From Anthopleura xanthogrammica (taxonomy: Eukaryota > Cnidaria > Anthozoa > Actiniaria > Actiniidae): 64,000 bases of DNA. Within the stretch, counting starts at the first letter, position 1, and every line of letters starts with the position of its first letter. The notes beneath the pieces are model-generated. The model ran no database searches and was not told where the DNA came from. It saw only the letters and a list, made by a program, of their open reading frames with translations. The stretch lies in NCBI GenBank assembly GCA_964019055.1, contig OZ025216.1, positions 2,974,501 through 3,038,500 of the forward strand, written 5' to 3'. This document shows, piece after piece, positions 21,001-29,562 of this stretch. The translations under genes and the position numbers were made by a program.

Positions 21001-21082
21001 TGAAACATCAAATACTTCTGTCTCAAAAGCAAAGACAAGTCATACAGAATTGAACAGAAGCAGCGCCGATACAAAACTCTAA
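18068..21082 (+). CDS. SMB-domain 7TM receptor, copy D
   Basis: Intronless receptor of 1004 residues. The first ATG is at 18068; a second in-frame ATG at 18098 (MQGIVLVLAGSLLLILL) would place the signal peptide at the extreme N-terminus and is an equally good start. A propeptide ends at RQRR just before the somatomedin-B module (CFCDEDCEFFWDCCADYDDFC class pattern). The Cys-rich ectodomain is nearly identical to B over its middle part (FQADDVYRQAIAQALAVPFQ). The 7TM core begins near residue 712. The segment after TM3 (ENCAFSASNHEK) matches copy A. Lys is missing from the KKNF run in ICL3 (TKNFG), a one-codon deletion. The C-terminus DTKL is a class I PDZ ligand. It is probably functional, since no break is seen over 3 kb. 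A 160-bp satellite starts 390 bases downstream. Confidence 0.93.
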   Translation: MYNEIHSKRRMQGIVLVLAGSLLLILLNAHQTDARILKGTNTTYANNKLKIQYRSKNWREKLHRGNTEDFVQDGAEDVTDIKDLRNKENPREKTFFASHEDFWVTKRKTYFKSQPNILEDLEDYPETNDHESHLNSYKTRQHQQQSDMSKVRSSRQRRTVQTPETKLVCQDELSCRNRCQNPRTVSYQTQLSCFCDEDCEFFWDCCADYDDFCGTNGQNVTNSTTQNTSTAENLVNQQNRDLWECYKGEDVNGVLGVWMIGSCPSSWPEDDVLYRCRNLSIANKITKDNYRYLPVYTSNGRVYHNRFCAQCNGVSLNHLSNFPLPIECEFTPPRHLSLESKISFLFSYCQSNMISWSPKKGDPRRYCLHIIPVSNCYSTFNIDVNRTLAKCLSGKPRIVTSKYFYSNIDCAKCNNQMNQISCGPNITTSKYRIPLLFSRPKPFSVIFDFNNDNSKELNLMQIKTRCPGETVYDHYLDICKDAIPAVPSFADFYQYQVVLWLHSPLSTFQADDVYRQAIAQALAVPFQDVNNIEKANSISFTLQIWKNESLRANVLNLLQFKSPFDINITGIVYTVIKATARILSCINRQKYDRSEYTVLQDGSSAVSIKKTGEVFQYTDYYINTTEASTSANDSQSIFVCRQPQISNCSGVYILINEGDFRVLMNKSILVNASEQVYDWSEYTWINKSVLVCENFSTTYYKSKVVSNDDPLLTTITLVCMSLSIIGLVFVLVTYSLFSELRTPPGINLMNLSVSILLAQLLWILGSGQTDTPMACTVIAVILHYLFLVSFMWTSIIAFDTWRAFSAENCAFSASNHEKYVQVVRHVAVGWLPTLAYVGICVVLDITDTVNIGYKSKIACWMADKWAILYFFAVPVFMFLVFNMVLSGMTFRAIKVTTAQARAASDHHTKNFGIYVRIASLMGFTWIFGFAAPFGWQFLWYPFVILNGLQGVYIALAFPLSKRARCLFKRLFKGRSPSNETSNTSVSKAKTSHTELNRSSADTKL

Positions 21083-21474
21083 AACAAGGCAAACCGACGT
21101 ACAAAAAGATGCTACGAAACAAAGCACTGGAAAACTTTGATAGAAATATAACAAACGAACATGCACAGCAGAAGGCTGATCTTGGTAAGGGACCTAAAAC
21201 CCCTGAAACACTGCGTTTCGCTGTGTCTTTTAAACTATGATTAAGATTGTATATGCAAAAGAGTAGATGAAGAAAGACAACCTAAATATTGTATTTGATA
21301 TTAGTGAAGTTTTGATTGAGCATGATGCAGGTTGTTTATGTGATTGTAAATACATCGTAAAAAGAGTTGTTTAGCGACAGTCTCTTTCGAATTAACATGT
21401 CACGGAATCCGTTTTACTATAAACAAAACGTTTAGAATTTACAAAGGTTGTTTGTGACATGGATAGATAGTTCC

Positions 21475-22660
21475 TTTCTACGAATGAACCTAGGATTTCA
21501 CATTAGCTCCACAGGGTGGCTCTTCGTCCACTGAAATTAGTTAGAGGCTGTTGGTCTTGCCAACACTAAGACAAATATAACAGGATCTCTCCCACCACGG
21601 TTTCTTAGTGAATTCCACCCCCCAAGACTTTCGTTTCTACGAATGAACCTAGGATTTCACATTAGCTCCACAGGGTGGCTCTTCGTCCACTGAAATTAGT
21701 TAGAGGCTGTTGGTCTTGCCAACACTAAGACAAATATAACAGGATCTCTCCCACCACGGTTTCTTAGTGAATTCCACCCCCCAAGACTTTCGTTTCTACG
21801 AATGAACCTAGGATTTTACATTAGCTCCACAGGGTTGCTCTTCGTCCACGGAAACTAATGAGAGACTCTAAGTCTTGATGCCAACACTATGACAAATTTA
21901 ACAGGATCTCTCCCACCACAGTTTCTTAGTGAATTCCACCCCCCAAGACTTTCCTTTCTACGAATGAACCTAGGATTTCACATTAGCTCCACAGGGTTGC
22001 TCTTCGTCCACTGAAACTAATGAGTGACTGTAAGTCTTGATGCCAACACTATGACAAATTTAACGGGATCTCTCCCACCACGGTTTCTTAGTGAATTCCA
22101 CCCCCCAAGACTTTCGTTTCTACGAATGAACCTAGGATTTCACATTAGCTCCACAGGGTTGCTCTTCGTCCACTGAAATTAGTTAGAGGCTGTTGGTCTT
22201 GCCAACACTAAGACAAATATAACAGGATCTCTCCCACCACGGTTTCTTAGTGAATTCCACCCCCCAAGACTTTCGTTTCTACGAATGAACCTAGGATTTT
22301 ACATTAGCTCCACAGGGTTGCTCTTCGTCCACGGAAACTAATGAGAGACTCTAAGTCTTGATGCCAACACTATGACAAATTTAACGGGATCTCTCCGACC
22401 ACAGTTTCTTACTGAATTCCACCCCCCAAGACTTCCTTTTTTGAATGAACCTAGGATTTTACATTAGCTCCACAGGGTTGCTCTTCGTCCACGGAAACTA
22501 ATGAGAGACTCTAAGTCTTGATGCCAACACTATGACAAATTTAACGGGATCTCTCCGACCACAGTTTCTTACTGAATTCCACCCCCAAGACTTCCTTTTT
22601 TGAATGAACCTAGGATTTTACATTAGCTCCACAAGGTTGCTCTTCGTCCACTGAAATTAA
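21475..22660. repeat. 160-bp tandem satellite, about 7.4 units
   Basis: Units start at about 21475, 21634, 21793, 21955, 22117, 22276, 22437 and 22596, so periods are 159-162 bases. Each carries GAATGAACCTAGGATTT, GCTCCACAGGG and GAATTCCACCCCCC. Two monomer types alternate: type 1 (GGCTGTTGGTCTTGCC; units 1, 2, 5) and type 2 (GACTCTAAGTCTTGATGCC or close; units 3, 4, 6, 7). It is non-coding. A lone monomer fragment lies at 28262. Confidence 0.95.
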
Positions 22661-23448
22661 TCGGGGAAAAAGCTAATCGAAAAAAAGCTTTCAAGTTCTG
22701 GGGAGGGGGAAATCCGGAGAAAACTTCTCGAACCGTTCTACTAAAGACTTTGTTAAAAATGAATATTTAATGCATTACAACAAGTTAGATTAAGGTATGA
22801 TACGGTACAGCCGCGCCTACCGTAGGGCTATGAATCTGCCGTATCAGTCATTTACTCAGTACTCCCACGAAATCCGCTTTAGTACGCCGTGGGTAAATTG
22901 TTATTACAAAATTTACAAGTCTTTTTCATAGCTGATAAGAATTGTTTTTATTTAATATATAATAATTCAAATCTAATTAATTGAAACTGTATAATGTCAA
23001 ATAAAAGATCTACTGTAATAATCGAGATGATTTATAGCTACAGTGCATTCATAACTTGCGCAAGACCAAATCCAACGATTAACCAGACTTTGGGGCTTTG
23101 CATTTTGAGATTTTGACAATTATGTGACCATGGTCTGTTTCCATTCCTAGCGGTGGTTCTTATCACCCTAGATCATGAAATTGCACTTTCTCTTAAGTGC
23201 ATCTACCTTTGTAGGGGATAAAGAAAGTTCTCGTCAGTTGAGCTGCCTTAATGATATCTTTGTGGGTTAAGTTCCCTTTAGCCACTGCAGGACTTCCAGA
23301 AAACACTGTCCTCAACTCAGACGCAGCAGGGATTTGTGGTAAAAAGCGTTTTTCTTGCTAAAAAGCTTAATATTTCACGCTAAGTCGATTCAGACAGGAA
23401 GACAATTTGTTGTCAATAAACAAGCCAATTCTATGGCAAAAAAATGTC
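22661..23448. other. Intergenic; upstream region of receptor E
   Basis: The left part has only short inverted stretches (GATACGG near 22800 and CCGTATC near 22851). From about 23250 the sequence is almost the same as the upstream block of copy B. Confidence 0.5.
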
Positions 23449-23455
23449 TATATAA
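23449..23455 (+). promoter_or_regulatory. TATA box of receptor copy E
   Basis: TATATAA 100 bases upstream of the ATG, in a block shared with copy B nearly base for base. Confidence 0.6.
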
Positions 23456-23554
23456 TAGGCACACTTTGTCCAAAGTTTCATAGTCTATGAGATGAAGTTA
23501 GAAAAGAGAGCTCTGTGATACATATATAACTAAGAGAGGAAGGAATTACTTTCG

Positions 23555-26500
23555 ATGGCTAGGATGGAAGGCATTCGACTTGCTGGCCTCTTTTTCGTGT
23601 TTTTCTTGCAAATGCCTCGAACTGATACAACAATCGATGAAGGAACCAATACCTTTTATGCCAACAACAAAAACAACATAAAAAAGACGAAAATGGAGTC
23701 AACACCTGAGAATCAAGATCCTAGTAAGAATTGGAGAGATAAAGGTCAAGCAGAGTTTCTTCAAGCATACCGCACCCATATCGAAAATTTAAGAGACGAA
23801 GAGCATCCAAAAGGACCGAAAGCGAAGACATTTGTTGCAAAAGACATGGACCTTTCGGCAATGAAAAGCAAAACACCTACAAAAAGTGAACCGAATATCT
23901 TTGAAGATCTTAAAGATCATAGAAAGACCAACGACGTTGGAAGCCAGCTCAAAAATTCACACAAAACAAGACAGCATCAACAGCAATCAGACATGACAAA
24001 AGTGCGATCTTCCAGGCAACGAAGGACAGTTCAGACACCAGAAACAAAGCTGGTCTGTCAAGACGAGCTTTCATGTAGAAACAGATGTCAAAACCCTCGT
24101 ACACTTTTGTACCAAACACAGTTATCATGCTTTTGTGATAAAGATTGTGAATTCTTTTGGGACTGCTGTGCAGACTACGATGACTTTTGTGGTACAAATG
24201 GACCGAACGTGACAAACAGCACAACACAAAATACAAGTACAGCAGAAAATCTAGTTAACCAGCAAAACAGAGATCTGTGGGAATGTTACAAAGGAGAAGA
24301 CGTGAATGGAGTGCTTGGCGTCTGGATGATCGGATCGTGTCCAAGTTCTTGGCCAGAAGACGATGTCTTGTATCGGTGCAGGAATCTTTCCATCGCCGAC
24401 CAGATCACTATAGATAACTACCGCTATCTTCCTGTGTACACCAGCAATGGCAGAGTGTACCACAATCGTTTCTGTGCTCAGTGTAACGGAGTTTCTCCAA
24501 AGAACTTGACAGAATTTTCCTTATCCATTGAATGCGAATTTACCCCTCCTCGCCAGATGAGCTTTGACAGCGCTATTTCCTATCTTTTTTCCTATTGTCA
24601 AAAAAAACGCCCATTACACAAGATAAATTGGTCACCAAAGAAAGGAGACCCAAGAATATACTGTCTTCAAATTATTCCTCGGTTTGGCTGCCTTTCCACT
24701 ACATCATTCAATATCGAATTGAACAAGACCCTTACTAAGTGTTTGTCAGGCAAACCAAGAATAGTGACCAGTAAATACTTTTACCGTAATATTGACTGTG
24801 CAAAATGTGATAATCTACTAGATCAATTATCTTGTGGTCCAAACATTACAGCATCTGACTGGGAAGGATATATACCTTGGATGTACAAAACTTTATCAAT
24901 CGTTTTTGACTTAAACAATTACACTGATTCTAAAAGGCTTAATTTGATGCAAATTAAACCACGTTGTGGTAAATCAGTGTATGATCATTACTTGGATATA
25001 TGTAGAGAAACTACACCAGCTTTACCAAGCGTTGCAGATTTTTACGAATACGACGTTATTATGTGGCTTCATAAGGTAGGCGAATATGATTGGTCATTTA
25101 CATTAGAGGGAAAAATTGCAAAATTGCTAGCTGTTCCCTCTCAGTATGTGCGAATTCTGAAACTTGAAGGTTTATACGATTGCATGTTTAACCTTCAAAT
25201 TCCGAAAAACGAACGCATTCAAGCAAACTTGCGGAATATTTTAGATTTCACATCCCCCTTTAATGTCACGTTCGATAAAAGCCCATATACCATTATCAAA
25301 GCAGCTAAACGAGTATTGAGTTGTGCCAATCTTCAAACGTACGACAGGAGTGAGTACACAGTACTACAAGATGGTTCGTCAGCGGTCTCTATCAAAAAGA
25401 CAGGTGAAGTCTTCCAGTATACAGATTACTACATCAATACAACTGAAACATCAACATCAGCCAATGACAGCCAAGCTATTTTTGTGTGCCGTCAACCCCA
25501 GATGTCTAACTGTTCAGGCGTGTATATACTGATTAATGAAGGGGAGTTTAGAGTTCTGATGAACAAGTCCATATTGGTGAACGCTTCAAAACAAGTTTAT
25601 GATTGGTCAGAATACACATGGATAAACAAGAGTGTGTTGGTCTGTGAAAACTTCTCCACAACTTATTACAAATCCAAAGTCGTATCGAATGACGATCCAC
25701 TACTGACCACCATAACCTTAGTCTGCATGTCCTTGTCCATCATCGGCCTGGTGTTTGTCCTCGTGACTTATTCCCTGTTCAGTGAGCTACGAACACCACC
25801 AGGAATCAACCTGATGAACCTCAGTGTTTCTATTCTGCTGGCACAACTGTTGTGGATACTTGGAAGTGGACAGACAGACACACCCATGGCTTGTACTGTC
25901 ATCGCTGTCATCCTTCATTACCTCTTCCTTGTCTCTTTTATGTGGACGTCAATCATCGCCTTTGACACTTGGAGGGCGTTGTCCTCAGAAAACCAAGCAT
26001 TTTCTGACCCTAACATACAAGTTGTTCGTCATGTGGTGGTTGGATGGCTTTCCACCCTGATTTATGTGAGCATTTGTGTCGTGCTGGACATAACAGATAC
26101 TGTGAACATTGGATACAAGTCCAAGATAGCATGCTGGATGGCCGATAAATGGGCCATCCTGTATTTCTTTGCTGTCCCAGTCTTCCTGCTTCTCATATTC
26201 AACATGGTGATTTGCGTCAAGATATTTAGAGCGATCAAAGTCACAACAGCACAAGCAAGAGCTGCCTCAGATCATGACACCAAGAAGAACTTTGGTATCT
26301 ACGTACGTATCGGATCTCTGATGGCCTTGACGTGGATCTTTGGATTTGTTGCTCCGTTTGGTTGGCAGTTCTTGTGGTACCCTTTCGTCATCCTGAATGG
26401 CTTACAAGGGCTGTACATTGCCTTGGCTTGTGCCTTCAACAAAATAGCAAGAAGCCTCTATAAAAGATTGTTCAAAGGTCGCTCTCCATCGAATGAAGAA

Positions 26501-26575
26501 TCAAATACTTCTGTCCCAAAAGCAAAGACAGATGATACAGAATACAACAGAGGCAGCGCCGATACAAAACTCTAA
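23555..26575 (+). CDS. SMB-domain 7TM receptor, copy E
   Basis: Intronless 1006-residue receptor with ATG at 23555 and a signal peptide (MARMEGIRLAGLFFVFF). Propeptide and RQRR furin-type site match copy B almost exactly. The somatomedin-B module has CFCDKDCEFFWDCCADY. The middle ectodomain (about 330-570) is distinct from B and D (for example CQKKRPLHKINW and MWLHKVGEYDW), so ligand contacts may differ. After that, identity with the others returns. The 7TM core starts near residue 715. The segment after TM3 is shortened by four residues compared with D (SENQAFSDPNIQVVRH). The tail after TM7 matches copy A, ending in the TKL PDZ ligand. No GPS is visible. The upstream 300 bases match copy B, which points to a recent duplication in inverted orientation. 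Confidence 0.93.
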   Translation: MARMEGIRLAGLFFVFFLQMPRTDTTIDEGTNTFYANNKNNIKKTKMESTPENQDPSKNWRDKGQAEFLQAYRTHIENLRDEEHPKGPKAKTFVAKDMDLSAMKSKTPTKSEPNIFEDLKDHRKTNDVGSQLKNSHKTRQHQQQSDMTKVRSSRQRRTVQTPETKLVCQDELSCRNRCQNPRTLLYQTQLSCFCDKDCEFFWDCCADYDDFCGTNGPNVTNSTTQNTSTAENLVNQQNRDLWECYKGEDVNGVLGVWMIGSCPSSWPEDDVLYRCRNLSIADQITIDNYRYLPVYTSNGRVYHNRFCAQCNGVSPKNLTEFSLSIECEFTPPRQMSFDSAISYLFSYCQKKRPLHKINWSPKKGDPRIYCLQIIPRFGCLSTTSFNIELNKTLTKCLSGKPRIVTSKYFYRNIDCAKCDNLLDQLSCGPNITASDWEGYIPWMYKTLSIVFDLNNYTDSKRLNLMQIKPRCGKSVYDHYLDICRETTPALPSVADFYEYDVIMWLHKVGEYDWSFTLEGKIAKLLAVPSQYVRILKLEGLYDCMFNLQIPKNERIQANLRNILDFTSPFNVTFDKSPYTIIKAAKRVLSCANLQTYDRSEYTVLQDGSSAVSIKKTGEVFQYTDYYINTTETSTSANDSQAIFVCRQPQMSNCSGVYILINEGEFRVLMNKSILVNASKQVYDWSEYTWINKSVLVCENFSTTYYKSKVVSNDDPLLTTITLVCMSLSIIGLVFVLVTYSLFSELRTPPGINLMNLSVSILLAQLLWILGSGQTDTPMACTVIAVILHYLFLVSFMWTSIIAFDTWRALSSENQAFSDPNIQVVRHVVVGWLSTLIYVSICVVLDITDTVNIGYKSKIACWMADKWAILYFFAVPVFLLLIFNMVICVKIFRAIKVTTAQARAASDHDTKKNFGIYVRIGSLMALTWIFGFVAPFGWQFLWYPFVILNGLQGLYIALACAFNKIARSLYKRLFKGRSPSNEESNTSVPKAKTDDTEYNRGSADTKL

Positions 26576-27391
26576 AACAAGTCAAACACCTACCAAAAGA
26601 TGCTACGAAACAAAGCAATGAAAAACTTTGACAGAAAATACGTACAGTAGAAGTCTGATCTTTGTGAGGGACCTCAAGTCCTAACCTTGCATTGCCTCTC
26701 ACGAGCATTTGAACAGTTGATTGATCAGAATCAATAGAATAAAACTTTAATAGAGTAAAATAAATTAAGAAAGAAATAATCGAAACATTACATTGTATAT
26801 CACAGATATATGACTTGTTTGTGAGATGCGCATACTTTGAAAGGATAGTTGCGTGGCGACAGTTGCCATAGAGATACGTCACAGAATCGTTTTCTGGTGA
26901 ACTGGTAAGAAGTATAACGTTTGGCAATTCTGCCAATAAATGGCCTATCTAATTTAAAAGTTGCCGTGTTATGCTTGTTTGTAATATATTTTTCCGCCCC
27001 AGTATGATACTGAAGGCCTTGATATATAACCACACGAAAAAAAATTATATTGATGTATTATACTTAAATTAAAATTAGTAAAAATTAGTAATACTCCAGT
27101 TTCGGACTTTTAATGATATCGTTGAATAGCTGACTTATAAACGAAGGCTAAGCATGTGCAAATGAGTCTGTGGTCTTCAAAAACAGCGGTTTGCATCGAA
27201 TACGAAACAGGTGTATTGACTTTTTAGGATAAAACTAGTCTTTGAATAAGATTGGTTTTGTGCTCTTGTTTGTATATATCAAATTGTAATGGATAGAATT
27301 AGTAGTAGTAAGTCTGATTGAATATGATTTAACAGTCATTCATACTATACGTTATATCGTTATATGCGCAACAACGTTTGAAGTAATTTCT

Positions 27392-27684
27392 TGTATATCT
27401 ATTGTTATTATATTATATACTTAATTGTACAGCAATATGCAGAAATTATGATCCTCTTGATATATATACAAGTTTATCAAAAGTATATTAGAAATTATGG
27501 GATGTCATCTTTGATATTTTTTTCAGAAAGCCCTAGTGATAAGCAACTCGGAAAAAATATCAGCGATGATATCCCATAATTTCTGATATACACGTTTGAT
27601 ATACGTGTGTATATATCAAAAGGCGTCATATAATTTCTAGATATCGCTGTAATTTCTGGTATATCTATTGTTATTATATTATAT
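27392..27684. repeat. AT-rich element flanked by a 26-bp direct repeat
   Basis: The phrase starting GTATATCTATTGTTATTATA occurs at 27392 and again at 27659. Between them lies a fold-back with arms AGAAATTATGGGATGTCATC (27489 on) and its inverse near 27565-27584. Confidence 0.6.
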
Positions 27685-28261
27685 GCTTACAGTCAAACTA
27701 AGAAAACCATGAACGGCCTTATGATATGTCTGGAATGTTTATTTAGACCGTTACATGTAAAATAGAAATTTCCGCTGCCGTGAAAAGAGTTCGTAAGGAA
27801 TTCTTCTCTCGTGTATCCATCTGTCTCGAATATAATTCTATAAGTTCTCGAAAATAAAACTGAAACATAAAGTTTGAAACTATTAAACGGCAAACAGCTT
27901 TGGCGCAATCGCGGTGGTAGACATTACAGACATATTTTAAGTGTTCGCGGTTTTATTGGTTTGACTGTAATTGTAGTTGGAAGAGAAATTATATATACAA
28001 ATAAAGGACACTATAAAAGACATGAGAGGCAAGTATAAATAAGCATATAAATGTACTCTTAAGCAAAAGATTCGTGCTATCAAAACGTGCTGAAATGGCA
28101 GATAGATCTTGTTCTTTTATTTGGAAGAACAAAACGTGCATAGAGTCTGGATGAAAGTAGGCCAAGAGCAATCTCTGTACGAAGAAAACTACCTTTGATA
28201 CTAGTTAAACTGCCCAGAGACCGCTACAAAACTCAGTAAGAGGCTGAATAAGATGCATATG

Positions 28262-28294
28262 GTAGGATTTCACATTAGCTCTACAGTGTGGCTC
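28262..28294. repeat. Orphan fragment of the 160-bp satellite
   Basis: TAGGATTTCACATTAGCTC followed by TACAGTGTGGCTC matches the satellite at 21475-22660 with few changes. The bases that follow, about 60 further on (GAAAATCCG...AAAAAACTTCGAG), resemble the satellite's right flank. Confidence 0.7.
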
Positions 28295-28490
28295 ATATTC
28301 TACTTAATAACATAATTTAAAAACTGTGAATTTTTGGGAGGAAAATCCGATCAATCCGAGCAAAAAACTTCGAGAGGATCTTTGACTTGCTTTATAGCGG
28401 TTTTCGTTTGAATGGGAAATATACGGTAATGACAGCATTGGGTTTTACGTTGTGTTCCATTAATTCATCCAATCAGAACGCGAAGTTACA

Positions 28491-28535
28491 ATACGCGATA
28501 GGGCACGATACGCGATACCGTGCCCTATCGCGTAT
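28491..28535. repeat. Perfect 17-bp-arm hairpin (ATACGCGATAGGGCACG)
   Basis: Perfect arms at 28491-28507 and 28519-28535 enclose an 11-base loop that itself repeats ATACGCGATAC. GC-rich in an AT-rich setting. Confidence 0.85.
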
Positions 28536-28996
28536 CGTGTTCTTTTCATTTCTGATGTTCATTTTAACACAGCTGCTCGATTTAAGGGCAGTAGGGTCAC
28601 GTGACCTGTCGTTGCAAAAGGCCTATTGTCCAAGGTGTTAAAAAAGGTCTCTGCCATTGGAAGGTCACCGTTCGTCAGGCACGACTACCTTTCAAGATGG
28701 CGCAGGGAGCTGTGAAGGGGATAATTCTAAGGCGCTAGGCAATAATCGTCCATTGTCTCCAATTAAAAAAGTTTTTATTAGAAGCGATAAAACGTACGAA
28801 AACGTACGTATGTTCGAATATCGGCAACCGCACGGTACATATTCGACCTTATACTTTATTTAGTTAGGGTGACACGGTCGCAGCGCGTCAAGCACTGATA
28901 CACTTGTGTGTAAGTGGTGTTTTTAGTAAACGAGCGGAAGTGTTTGCATGAGGCGTAGCCGAGTGGTTTTAGACCTGATAAAACACCTGTTAGTTT

Positions 28997-29173
28997 ATAG
29001 ACCCATTGCACGTGACGTCAAAGCAGCTCAATTTGGAGTGCAAAACAAAAGAATTTTAATCTCCTGAGAATTGAAAACCTATTGTTTTGCCCTCCAAATT
29101 GAGCTGCATTCCGACTAGGCTCAGACTTCAGCCGTCGGGGTTCCTACATTCCGACGTGCTACAAGGGATCTAT
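28997..29173. repeat. MITE family Y (CACGTGACGTCA ends), copy 1
   Basis: Shares GACGTCAAAGCAGCTCAATT and its inverse with copies at 30010, 30813 and (decayed) 40356. This copy carries an extra 40 bases near its right end (TAGGCTCAGACTTCAGCC...), bounded by a repeated CATTCCGAC. Confidence 0.85.
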
Positions 29174-29317
29174 TGCACAGCTTTAAGAACTTAATAAATA
29201 ATTCATAACCTTTTGTCGAATTAGAGCAACCATACACGTCATGGACATGGACTTTCATACTTCTATAGAAGGTTGCTTGTCACTGTCATGGGCAGTCAGT
29301 CCAAAAAAAAAGTATCA

Positions 29318-29455
29318 AAAACCTCTACGGAAAATCTAGATTTATCTCAGATATAAACTTTTATAAGTCAATTTTTGCAGGCTCCATGACACCTCAGTTT
29401 TGCTGTGACGTCATTTCTATGTCACTATTTCAGATCAGCTGGATAAGATATATAC
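29318..29455. repeat. Repeat family Z, copy 1
   Basis: TATCAAAAACCTCT...CTAGATTTATCTCAGATAT...TGACACCTCA...GTCACTATTTCAGA is repeated at 35345-35485, and its first third again at 35556-35600. Confidence 0.75.
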
Positions 29456-29562
29456 ATTATATTAGCTTCTACCAGTATATTACACTGGATTAGTATTTAC
29501 TCTGGACATGAACAACCAAGAAGTTATTCCATTCTCCAACCTCCTATAGAATATTCTTTTCT

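Larger units (their letters stand above)
26576..28996. other. Intergenic between receptor E and the Kelch gene
   Basis: The first 150 bases resemble the 3' flanks of the other receptors. Beyond that the DNA is AT-rich with palindromic stretches and no credible gene. A fragment at 28948-28985 (GCGTAGCCGAGTGGTTTTA) resembles the 5' half of a Leu/Ser tRNA but no complete tRNA follows. Confidence 0.5.

Noticed and set aside
21475..22660. Tandem small RNA genes (5S, snRNA or spliced leader)
   Set aside because: No 5S box, Sm site or snRNA signature was found in the monomer; it looks like a satellite.
28948..28990. tRNA gene (GTAGCCGAGTGGTT motif)
   Set aside because: Only an A-box-like 5' half is present; the rest is interrupted by a MITE and no acceptor stem closes.
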